Of a stretch of 64,000 nucleotides of DNA, positions 33,973 through 41,227 are shown in pieces. Within the stretch, counting starts at the first letter, position 1, and each line of letters starts with the position of its first letter. The stretch is from Lachnospiraceae bacterium. GTDB lineage: Bacteria; Bacillota; Clostridia; Lachnospirales; Lachnospiraceae. Under the pieces are notes generated by a model. It was not told where the DNA came from and ran no database searches. It saw only the letters and a list, made by a program, of their open reading frames with translations. Where the stretch lies: NCBI GenBank assembly GCA_910575445.1, contig CAJTFW010000004.1, positions 300,962-364,961 of the forward strand, written 5' to 3'. A program made the translations under genes and the position numbers.

Positions 33973-34106
33973 AATTTTCTCCTTACAATTCTTTTCGGTC
34001 GGCCTTCCTTATTTTGATTTTGTATCTGTACCTCCACTATAATAGAAAAAATCCACAAAAAAAAGCGTAATTGCTTTCATTTTTTGGTAATTATTTAAAC
34101 CTTTTG

Positions 34107-34143
34107 AATTCTTTCCATCTTTTAAAAAGAATTGGAAAGAATT
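34107..34143. promoter_or_regulatory. Candidate operator in the sgc-like divergent promoter region
   Basis: AATTCTTTCCA (34107-34117) and TGGAAAGAATT (34133-34143) form a perfect 11-base inverted repeat with a 15-base spacer. It lies midway between the divergent PTS operon and the PRD regulator gene and is the only strong dyad there. It could bind the PRD regulator. Confidence 0.5.
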
Positions 34144-34244
34144 TGTTCTTTTAATATTCTCTGATATTTTGTTATAATAAATAAAAATCATCTTATAAAA
34201 GCAGAAGTTATTGACATTTTAACCAAACAATGAGGGTGGGATTT

Positions 34245-36266
34245 ATGAATCGATATATGTTAGAAATGATTCAAAAAATATTTGATGCAAAACATGGCAT
34301 CAGCATTAAAGAACTTGCTCAAGAAATGTTGGTCAGTGAGCGAACCATCCGAAACTATTGGGAAGAAATATCCTATTTTCTAAATAAAAACTCGCTTTAT
34401 GAAATGATGCAATTCTATAAAGGAGTTTTTTCTTTTTCCTCTTCTTATCATTCTTTACATAGTATTATTCATGCTCTATTGTCACAAAATTTACAGGATT
34501 ATACACTTTCTGCCGATGAACGTCAAATTTTTGTTATCCTTCTTCTTATCTTTTCTGAATCACCTGTAAAGCTGAACGCCATCTGTACCCTGCTCTATTC
34601 TAGTCGTTCTACCATTATGAGTGACCTCAAAAGAATCCAAGAGACCTTTCAGGACTATGAAATAACAATTGATGATAAAAAGCACTATGGTTTATCATTA
34701 AATGGAACAGAATTTCATAAAAGAAGATTAATTTTAGATTCTTTGGAACGTCTAGGGCTTTTGACTTCTTATCCATGGACTACTCTTTCTTCTTGTGTCT
34801 GTGGAAAATTTGTCTCCATCATCACAAGTTTAGAACAATATCAAAAACCTGTCTCTGCTGTTCTAATAGCAGCAGAAAAACAATTTCATCTAACATTAGA
34901 TGACCGAACATTTTATAATCTCTCTTTGATTGTCAGCTTACTTATACATAGAATCAAACATCATCACTTTGTACAATTTACAGATACCTCTTTGCAGGAA
35001 CACCAATCATTCCCTTCCTCTTTTCTTGAATATTTACTTGATGCCAAGCATTGGAATGTTATCTGTCCTCCTGCAGAATATACCTATCTTTTACATATTT
35101 GTATTTCGATGCATCTGCTTCCAGATTACGGCCATATCTCGCCTATCAAATCTAGTATCGATATGGCAGTTATGGTTTTCTTGCAAAAACTTTCTTTTGC
35201 ATATGGAATGGATTTGACTTCTAACCATGAACTGACTGAACATCTCAGTTCCCATATCATGAATACCAATCAACGTTTATCTGTGAAAAAAACACCTGAT
35301 ATTTCCTACACTACTAAAATTAAAAAGATGTTTCCAAATGATTTTCAAATGATAAAAAATAATATACAAAACCTAGAAGCTTTTTTTCAGCAGAACTTAT
35401 CAGACGATGAACTGGCTTATCTTTTGATGCATGTACTTCCTGTAATCAATGAAAAACGTCAGCAAAATTTTTGTCCCAAAGTTATTATTACTTGTGAAAC
35501 AGGTTTGATTACTGGAAAATTTCTAGCCTCCATGATAGCACAACATATTCCTTGTGAAATTATTGCCATATGTTCAACTCACAATCTTTCCACGGTTTTA
35601 AAGGCAAATACATGTGACTTAGTCCTTTCCACTATTCATCTATCCCATCTTAGCATCCCTTGGCTTCAAATTAGCGCCATACCAGATGCCACAGATTATG
35701 AAAAAATACGTCAAAAACTTGAATATATCTCTCATAAAGAAGCATCTACATTCAGATTATCATCAGAAGCTAAAGAACATATTTTCCAAATGGTATCTTT
35801 ATCTCAAAAGCCAACTTTATTAAGTTTTTTAAGTGCCAATCGGATTCTTTTAGACAGACCCGCAAAATCATGGCAAGAAGCAATCTATATTGCCGGGGAA
35901 GCTCTGTTATGGGACCATCTAATCACCATCGACTATCTTAATCAAATGATTTATCTAGTTCAAAAGTATGGTCCATATATTGTGATTGCTCCAGGGATTG
36001 CCTTGGCCCATGCAAATCCAATGGATGGTGTCTTAGAAGATGGTCTCTCTCTTCTTCGCTTACAATCACCAGTATATTTTGACAGTTGTCCACATCCTGT
36101 CTCTATCATCATAGCATCTGCCCTCTCTGAAAAACACATTCCAATTCTTATGGATTTTATGAAAACCATTTACCGGACTCCCTTGGTCGAATATCTAATC
36201 GCTGCCAATACAGTCGATGAAATATTAGAATTACTTAAAAAAGGAAGCACCTCAACCAATTTGTAG
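34245..36266 (+). CDS. PRD-domain transcriptional regulator with C-terminal EIIA (BglG/MtlR type)
   Basis: The 673-residue protein starts MNRYMLEMIQKIFD at 34245, behind GAGGGTGGG. An N-terminal helix-turn-helix (ISIKELAQEMLVSERTIRNYW) is followed by a second winged-helix region and PRD segments (for example LIVSLLIHRIKHHHF and ELAYLLMHVLPVIN). A GatB-like EIIB-type fold (KVIITCETGLITGKF, Cys present) and a terminal EIIA domain with phospho-His region IAPGIALAHANP complete it. This layout belongs to PTS-phosphorylated activators. It should control the divergent sgc-like operon according to substrate use. Confidence 0.9.
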   Translation: MNRYMLEMIQKIFDAKHGISIKELAQEMLVSERTIRNYWEEISYFLNKNSLYEMMQFYKGVFSFSSSYHSLHSIIHALLSQNLQDYTLSADERQIFVILLLIFSESPVKLNAICTLLYSSRSTIMSDLKRIQETFQDYEITIDDKKHYGLSLNGTEFHKRRLILDSLERLGLLTSYPWTTLSSCVCGKFVSIITSLEQYQKPVSAVLIAAEKQFHLTLDDRTFYNLSLIVSLLIHRIKHHHFVQFTDTSLQEHQSFPSSFLEYLLDAKHWNVICPPAEYTYLLHICISMHLLPDYGHISPIKSSIDMAVMVFLQKLSFAYGMDLTSNHELTEHLSSHIMNTNQRLSVKKTPDISYTTKIKKMFPNDFQMIKNNIQNLEAFFQQNLSDDELAYLLMHVLPVINEKRQQNFCPKVIITCETGLITGKFLASMIAQHIPCEIIAICSTHNLSTVLKANTCDLVLSTIHLSHLSIPWLQISAIPDATDYEKIRQKLEYISHKEASTFRLSSEAKEHIFQMVSLSQKPTLLSFLSANRILLDRPAKSWQEAIYIAGEALLWDHLITIDYLNQMIYLVQKYGPYIVIAPGIALAHANPMDGVLEDGLSLLRLQSPVYFDSCPHPVSIIIASALSEKHIPILMDFMKTIYRTPLVEYLIAANTVDEILELLKKGSTSTNL

Positions 36267-36268
36267 CA

Positions 36269-36319
36269 GAGGGTGTCGCTCCCTCATCTCTATGATGACT
36301 TTGCGACACCCTCATTTTT
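36269..36319. terminator. Bidirectional terminator between the PRD regulator and cotJC
   Basis: GAGGGTGTCGC (36269-36279) pairs with GCGACACCCTC (36303-36313), followed by ATTTTTTAAT on the plus strand. The two flanking genes converge on it. Confidence 0.8.
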
Positions 36320-36329
36320 TAATATTTCT

Positions 36330-36773
36330 CTATTTTTTCTCACACCCGCATCCTTTGTTGCCTGCAATCCCCGTATCAAACTCTGGGTTCATAATATAGA
36401 AGTTTCTTGCATCCAGGTGCTCTTGTACAATACGCAGTGCTTCCCCAAATCTCTGGAAATGCACCACTTCTCTCATTCTCAAAAACCGAAGAGGATCTGC
36501 TACATCCGGGTCTTTGACGACACGAAGCAGATTGTCATAGGTTGTGCGCGCTTTTTGTTCTGCTGCCATATCCTCAAATAAATCCGTAATCACATCTCCT
36601 TTTGACTGGAATTCACATGCATTTTGTGGAATTCCAGCAGCAGCTGTGGGCCATAGTGCGGCTGTATGGTCTACATAATACGTACCAAAGCCAGATTCTT
36701 CTAATTGTTCCATCGTCATATTTCTTGTCAGCTGATGGACCATCGTACAAATCATCTCCATATGCGCCAGTTC
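36330..36773 (-). CDS. cotJC: CotJC spore-coat Mn-catalase-like protein, segment 3 of 3 (C-terminal)
   Basis: The minus-strand frame from 36773 reads E-LAHMEMICTMVHQLTRN and continues to CGCEKK-stop (147 codons). It has manganese-catalase-type residues EDMAAEQKAR and MREVVHFQRF. It has no start codon or ribosome-binding site of its own in the proper place, because the mobile element at 36771-39365 separates it from the preceding part of the gene. The internal ATG at 36761 cannot give a functional enzyme. The bases at 36771-36773 repeat those at 39363-39365, and joining them restores GTEELAH, the family sequence. Confidence 0.88.
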   Translation of the reverse strand, partial: ELAHMEMICTMVHQLTRNMTMEQLEESGFGTYYVDHTAALWPTAAAGIPQNACEFQSKGDVITDLFEDMAAEQKARTTYDNLLRVVKDPDVADPLRFLRMREVVHFQRFGEALRIVQEHLDARNFYIMNPEFDTGIAGNKGCGCEKK

Positions 36774-36907
36774 GGCAGTACACAGACCTTATATGTGAAA
36801 AGTCTAAAGGGTAATAACGTTATATTAATGTAACTATTATTGTTCTGGAACTTGAAGTGCACCTCATGGAAAACTTTTCCACCGGATGTAATATAGTTAT
36901 TAATATC

Positions 36908-36914
36908 TGTCGAA
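36908..36914 (+). promoter_or_regulatory. Candidate 0A box upstream of the element's regulator genes
   Basis: TGTCGAA matches the core of the Spo0A-binding 0A box. It lies 18 bases before the XRE start, just upstream of AGGAG. Its position near the start codon would favour repression. A seven-base match can occur by chance. Confidence 0.4.
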
Positions 36915-36932
36915 TTTAGGAGATTTTTCATC

Positions 36933-37199
36933 ATGCAGTCATATCAATCATTGTTGAAAGAGTTTCTGATGGGACGGGTTTATGACTACCGCACCGAACT
37001 GCAGTATTCTCAGGAGCGCATGGCTGAAGCTCTTCACATTTCACCCCGCTCATATGTTGACTTAGAGCATGGAAAATACTTTTTCTCTGCTTCTACTTTT
37101 ATTTTCTTTCTCTCGGTTCTTCCTGAAGAAGAGTCTCTGCGACTTTTAAAAGAGTTGAGAGAGTTTATTGAAAGGATCGAACAGAATGATTCCGCCTAA
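36933..37199 (+). CDS. XRE-family regulator in the cotJC element
   Basis: The 88-residue protein has a helix-turn-helix in residues about 19-50 (RTELQYSQERMAEAL, then HISPRSYVDLEHGK) and a short helical tail. AGGAG lies 10 bases before ATG 36933. It overlaps the following Spo0A-C-like gene by 14 bases, so the two are coupled. It probably senses or enforces a regulatory state of the element. Confidence 0.8.
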   Translation: MQSYQSLLKEFLMGRVYDYRTELQYSQERMAEALHISPRSYVDLEHGKYFFSASTFIFFLSVLPEEESLRLLKELREFIERIEQNDSA

Positions 37200-37545
37200 A
37201 GAACATCAAATATACCATCTTTTACATCAGCTAGGGGCTGATACAAATTATACTGGATTTTTCCAGACAGCATATGCGGTATCTCTTGCCCTAGAAGACC
37301 CATACAGGTTAAGGCTTGTAACCAAATGGCTCTATCCTGATGTCGCTACTCACTATCATACAAACTGGAAAGCAGTAGAATACAATATTCGCAAGACCAT
37401 TACTATTATCTGGGACGTTTCTCCTGAACTTCTGACGACTATTGCTCAACATCCCCTACCGAAAAAACCTCGTCCAGCTCAATTTCTTTCTATTCTAACA
37501 GCTCATCTTTCCACAGATGTTCCTGACAGTAACTATCATTCTTGA
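37186..37545 (+). CDS. Spo0A C-terminal-domain-like DNA-binding protein
   Basis: The 119-residue protein lacks a receiver domain. Its sequence YHLLHQLGADTNYTGFFQTAYAV, then VTKWLYPDVATHYHTNWKAVEYNIRKTITIIWD, follows the Spo0A effector domain pattern (helices with LYPxIA.xY.T...VERAIRHAIE.AW). Starting at ATG 37186 it overlaps the XRE gene. A free Spo0A-type domain could bind 0A boxes and tie the element to sporulation. The recognition helix differs in detail, so its DNA target may not be identical. It converges with a small ORF at 37536-37691. Confidence 0.8.
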   Translation: MIPPKEHQIYHLLHQLGADTNYTGFFQTAYAVSLALEDPYRLRLVTKWLYPDVATHYHTNWKAVEYNIRKTITIIWDVSPELLTTIAQHPLPKKPRPAQFLSILTAHLSTDVPDSNYHS

Positions 37546-37691
37546 GGTCTCTGCCTTTTTTCCATAAGCAGAGCTTTATAAGCGATGTCTGATATTCTCT
37601 GTAGAATTTGTTTATGCGATTCTACGTCTTTTTTTATGCCTTCTTTGGGATAGAGTTGTATATGGGTATTCCCTAATATGATTTCTTCCAT
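37536..37691 (-). CDS. Small 51-residue ORF divergent from the recombinase (candidate RDF)
   Basis: The minus-strand frame from ATG 37691 to TGA 37536 encodes a 51-residue protein starting MEEIILGNTHIQLYP and ending in a basic helix (ALLMEKRQRPQE). Its ribosome-binding site is weak (AGAAAAAG). It overlaps the Spo0A-C-like gene end by ten bases and begins 88 bases from the divergent recombinase start. The other cotJC element has a 70-residue ORF in the same relative place. It could be a recombination directionality factor, but no homology is recognised. Confidence 0.45.
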   Translation of the reverse strand: MEEIILGNTHIQLYPKEGIKKDVESHKQILQRISDIAYKALLMEKRQRPQE

Positions 37692-37779
37692 TTTTCTTTT
37701 TCTAACTTCTTTTTTATACTATATGAGATATGGAATGATAAAAGTCTTCTTGCATAGGATAAAACAGGAGGTAGTTATT

Positions 37780-39348
37780 ATGTCCAATCATTCAAATGCT
37801 TATGCTATCTATCTTAGAAAAAGCCGCAAAGACTTAGAAGCAGAGACAAGAGGCGAAGGTGAAACACTAAAAAGGCATCTTCAGATGTTGACAGAACTTG
37901 CAGATAAGCAACAGCTTCCTGTTGAACGAGTCTATGCGGAAATAGTATCAGGAGAATCTATCGAAGACCGTCCACAGATAAAGGAACTTCTCAAAGACGT
38001 AGAACATGGATGCTACCGCGGAGTCCTCGTTGCAGAAATCGAGCGTCTGGCCAGAGGCGATACTTCCGACCAGGGTCGTGTTGCAAGAGCTTTTCAGCTG
38101 TCTCATACCAAGATTATCACACCGATGAGAACCTATGACCCAGACAATGAATTTGATGAGGAATACTTTGAATTCGGTCTTTTTATGTCCAGACGGGAAT
38201 ACAAGACTATTCGCCGCCGTTTACTTGCCGGTGCAAAGGCTTCTTGCCGGGAAGGAAAATATACGGGAAGTATCGCCCCTTATGGTTATACCCGCTATAA
38301 ACTGCCCAGTGAAAAAGGCTGGTCTCTAACACCCCAGAAAGAACAAGCCAATGTTGTCCAGCGTATCTTTCACTGGTATCTATATGGCATCGACGGTGCC
38401 ACCGCCGGCTATGGAAAAATTGCTGAGGAGCTTAACAGACTAAAGATTCCTTCTCCTTCTGGCACCATCTGGACCCCAAACAGTATCCAAAATATTCTTA
38501 GAAATCCTGTCTATGCCGGTTATATCAAAGATGGCTATCGTAAAAAAGTCAAAAAATTTATAGATGGAGAGCTTATAGAAAGTCGTCCCCTCAATCACAA
38601 CTGCATCCTTTCTTCTGGCCGTCATACACCAATTATCTCCGAAGATACCTGGCAATCTGTTCGCACATTGCAAATACACAGGCAGCATGATTCTTCCACA
38701 CAAAAACATCCACCCAAAAACCCTTTATCAGGATTGATTCGCTGTTCCTATTGTGGTCGTATAATGCAGCGTAAAGCCACTCAAAATCATACAGAAATTG
38801 CGCTGTTATGTACCACCAAAGGATGCTCCACGGTCTCCTCTCCTCTTATCATAGTAGAACAACGTATCCTAGAAGCCATTGAACACTATCTTTCCTCTAC
38901 TCTTCTGCCGCTTCCTGTTTTACCTTCTTCTACTTCTGAGAAAATTATCTTTCTGGAAAATGCTCTTATTGCTTGTCAAAAGGAATTACAAAAAGTCACC
39001 CTTCAGCTTCAGCACCAATACGAGCTGTTAGAGCAAGGTCTCTATACCAAAGAACTCTTTCTCTCGCGCCGCGAAACTACCCTTCTAAAGCAAGAATCCC
39101 TAAATACCCGCCTTCTTCACTTAACCGAAGAATTCCAAAAAGAAAAACAACAATATACACTTCCAAAAGACTTACTTTCAACCCCTTATACTTTTTCCTC
39201 TATTTACCAGACAATTACCTCGCCTTCCACCAAAAATATCCTGTTAAAGCAACTTATCGACTATGTAATCTACACGAAATCCCCAGATTCGCGTGGTTGC
39301 CCAGATGGTTTTACCTTAGAAATCTTTTTTCTTACAACACACCTCTAA
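37780..39348 (+). CDS. Large serine recombinase of the small cotJC element (SpoIVCA-like)
   Basis: The 522-residue protein starts at ATG 37780, eight bases after AGGAGG. Catalytic Ser15 lies in YLRKSRKD, followed by VLVAEIERLARGD and a recombinase domain (about 190-310). The zinc ribbon starts CSYCGRIM (its distal part reads CTTKGC), and a long coiled coil precedes the C-terminus. It stops 15 bases before the right att repeat. By analogy with SpoIVCA it should excise the element from cotJC, perhaps only during sporulation. Confidence 0.92.
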   Translation: MSNHSNAYAIYLRKSRKDLEAETRGEGETLKRHLQMLTELADKQQLPVERVYAEIVSGESIEDRPQIKELLKDVEHGCYRGVLVAEIERLARGDTSDQGRVARAFQLSHTKIITPMRTYDPDNEFDEEYFEFGLFMSRREYKTIRRRLLAGAKASCREGKYTGSIAPYGYTRYKLPSEKGWSLTPQKEQANVVQRIFHWYLYGIDGATAGYGKIAEELNRLKIPSPSGTIWTPNSIQNILRNPVYAGYIKDGYRKKVKKFIDGELIESRPLNHNCILSSGRHTPIISEDTWQSVRTLQIHRQHDSSTQKHPPKNPLSGLIRCSYCGRIMQRKATQNHTEIALLCTTKGCSTVSSPLIIVEQRILEAIEHYLSSTLLPLPVLPSSTSEKIIFLENALIACQKELQKVTLQLQHQYELLEQGLYTKELFLSRRETTLLKQESLNTRLLHLTEEFQKEKQQYTLPKDLLSTPYTFSSIYQTITSPSTKNILLKQLIDYVIYTKSPDSRGCPDGFTLEIFFLTTHL

Positions 39349-39362
39349 CCTCTGTGTTCTGC

Positions 39363-39470
39363 TTCTTCTGTACCTATATCCGTCAGTGTCGCCATACACT
39401 CCTTGTAAGGCATTGTATAGCGCTGCGACAGATAACGCATACTTGCGTTGAGCTCTCCATCGGGTCCTCC
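39363..39470 (-). CDS. cotJC: CotJC, segment 2 of 3 (middle)
   Basis: The minus-strand frame encodes GGPDGELNASMRYLSQRY-TMPYKECMATLTDIGTEE. This is the middle of CotJC with its first metal-ligand glutamates. It is bounded upstream by the repeat GGAGGACC (39470-39463, shared with 47061-47054) and downstream by the TTC repeat (39365-39363). It has no start codon or stop codon of its own and can only be translated sensibly when both elements are removed from DNA. Confidence 0.88.
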
Positions 39471-39476
39471 CAATCT

Positions 39477-39689
39477 CTAAAGGAGATGGTCTTGCATCTT
39501 TTTTATCAGTCTCTCCCATTCTTCTAAATGGGATGCAAAATAAAGACCCATCTGTTCTTCTATCTGTCTAACCATTTGCTTTTCAAATCTCTCTCTTTTC
39601 TTATTGTCTAGTCCAGTCCATTCTGCCATCTCTCCATCTTCTAAGACGATTCTAGATGGCAGCACTTCTAACTCTTTTTTTCGCCCCAT
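39477..39689 (-). CDS. Small 70-residue ORF divergent from the second recombinase (candidate RDF)
   Basis: The 70-residue polar helical protein starts MGRKKELEVLPSRIVLEDGEM and is rich in Glu, Lys and Arg. It starts at ATG 39689 behind AAAAGGG and stops at TAG 39477, seven bases inside the element end. It is divergent from the recombinase, with 90 bases between starts. No family is recognised. The location suits a recombination directionality factor or an auxiliary DNA-binding protein. Confidence 0.55.
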   Translation of the reverse strand: MGRKKELEVLPSRIVLEDGEMAEWTGLDNKKRERFEKQMVRQIEEQMGLYFASHLEEWERLIKKMQDHLL

Positions 39690-39779
39690 CGTCTATCCCT
39701 TTTCTACTTCTTTCTATCTTCTATGTATATGTTCCATTCTTCACGAATACGATATAAAAACTTCAAAAGGTCTCTCCCT

Positions 39780-41171
39780 ATGCAGACAGCCGCCGCTTAT
39801 ATTCGCGTCTCCACCGAAGAACAGACAGAATACTCTCCTAACAGCCAACGAAAAAAAATCCAGGAATATGCAGATGCGCACCATATACATCTCTTAGAAC
39901 CCTATATCTTTCTGGACGAAGGTATTAGTGGAAGAAATGCCAGGAAACGTCCAGGCTTTATGAAGATGATTGCTCTTGCCAAACAAAAACCGCGCCCTTT
40001 TGATATCATTCTGGTCTGGAAATTCTCTCGCTTTGCCCGCAGCCGTCAGGACAGTATTCTCTACAAATCTATGCTGCGAAAAGAATGTGGTATTGATGTT
40101 GTCTCGATTACCGAACAGCTCTCTCATGATCCTACCTCCATTCTTATCGAAGCCCTGCTAGAAGCTATGGATGAGTACTATTCCATCAATCTTGCCCAAG
40201 AAGTGCGTCGTGGCATGAATGAAAAATTTTCACGTGGAGGTGTGGTCTCTATTCCTCCTTTTGGCTACCAGATGGGCAGCGAACATTTTGAAATTGATAC
40301 TGAAAAAGCACCTTTTGTTACTATGATTTTTCAGGATTTTCTACAAGGCAGCTCTTGCCGCCAGATTGCTCAAAAGCTTAATACACTTGGTGTTCGCACA
40401 AGCCGTGGCAATCTTTTTGAAAGTCGAAGTATCGCATATATCCTCTCTAATCCTACGTATCTGGGCAAGCTTCGCCGCCGTGCTTTTTCTGACAAAGATT
40501 TAACAATCGTAGAAGGAAAGCATCTTCCTTTAATAGAAGAAACTATCTTTCAGACTGTACAGAGCCGGTTAGCTGCCAGCAAATATGCCCATCCATCCCA
40601 TACACGAGAATCACCCGTACCCTTTATGCTTCAGGGACTTGTCCGCTGTGGGCAATGCGGAAGCACCCTAACCGCCGTAGAGAAAGGAAAATCCCTGCAG
40701 TGTCATAAATACACCAAAGGACAATGTACAAAGAGCCATCATATCCGTCTTTCTTACTTAAACCAAGCGGTGCTCTCAAAACTCAAAGAAGACCATTATA
40801 AAGAAATACTTACGATTACTCTGCCAAAGTTTGCTCTTCACTCTAGTGCCAATACCCGTTCTGTTCGTATAGAACAAGAATATAAACGCCTAAGACGAAT
40901 TGAAAGTGCCTATGAATCTGGCATTGACACGCTAGAAGAATATCACACCAAAAAGACAGCCATTCTAAGCCAGATTGACGCACTAAAAAAAGAGCCAATC
41001 CCTTTGACTCCTTCTCTTACATCCATATCGCTTTCTGTCACAGAGATAATTTCTCTTTTATCTTCCTCCTGCCTGACAGAGACCGCCAAACACAGTCTTT
41101 TGCGTTCTTTTGTCTCTTATATCTGCTTTACCCGTCCGCAAAATACGGTACAGATTTACTACCATATCTAA
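39780..41171 (+). CDS. Large serine recombinase of the 7.6 kb cotJC element
   Basis: The 463-residue protein starts MQTAAAYIRVSTEEQTEYS with catalytic Ser11, followed by LVWKFSRFARSRQDS. A recombinase domain spans about residues 155-255 and a zinc ribbon starts CGQCGSTL. A coiled coil and a C-terminal segment ending CFTRPQNTVQIYYHI follow. AAAGG is upstream of ATG 39780; the frame extends to 39723 without a site. It lies about 310 bases from the left end, the usual place for the integrase gene. It is shorter than, and distinct from, the other recombinase here, so it acts on a different att site. Confidence 0.9.
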   Translation: MQTAAAYIRVSTEEQTEYSPNSQRKKIQEYADAHHIHLLEPYIFLDEGISGRNARKRPGFMKMIALAKQKPRPFDIILVWKFSRFARSRQDSILYKSMLRKECGIDVVSITEQLSHDPTSILIEALLEAMDEYYSINLAQEVRRGMNEKFSRGGVVSIPPFGYQMGSEHFEIDTEKAPFVTMIFQDFLQGSSCRQIAQKLNTLGVRTSRGNLFESRSIAYILSNPTYLGKLRRRAFSDKDLTIVEGKHLPLIEETIFQTVQSRLAASKYAHPSHTRESPVPFMLQGLVRCGQCGSTLTAVEKGKSLQCHKYTKGQCTKSHHIRLSYLNQAVLSKLKEDHYKEILTITLPKFALHSSANTRSVRIEQEYKRLRRIESAYESGIDTLEEYHTKKTAILSQIDALKKEPIPLTPSLTSISLSVTEIISLLSSSCLTETAKHSLLRSFVSYICFTRPQNTVQIYYHI

Positions 41172-41174
41172 AAA

Positions 41175-41201
41175 CAGGGAACGCACAAACTGCGCTCCCT
41201 G
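41175..41201. terminator. Hairpin between recombinase and adhE
   Basis: CAGGGA-A-CGCA pairs with TGCG-C-TCCCTG around a five-base loop between two convergent genes. There is no T run, so termination is uncertain. Confidence 0.4.
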
Positions 41202-41227
41202 CCCCTAGTGTATGTTCCTATAAAGGA

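Larger units (their letters stand above)
36771..39365. mobile_element. Small serine-recombinase element (2592 bp) inside cotJC
   Basis: The ends are marked by the repeat TTC (36771-36773 and 39363-39365). Circular joining of the ends gives TCTGTGTTCTGC-TTC-GGCAGTACACAGA, a strong dyad typical of a serine-integrase attP. Contents in order are an XRE regulator, a Spo0A-C-like protein, a small divergent ORF and a recombinase. No transfer or structural genes are present. Excision restores the cotJC reading frame exactly. It resembles skin-type intervening elements in sporulation genes. Confidence 0.85.

Noticed and set aside
36781..36934. 60-residue minus-strand ORF upstream of the element's XRE gene
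   Set aside because: No ribosome-binding site, AT-rich, and it overlaps the promoter region with the candidate 0A box.
38973..39527. 184-residue plus-strand ORF spanning the right end of the small cotJC element
   Set aside because: It overlaps the recombinase gene out of frame, crosses an att junction and has no recognisable features.
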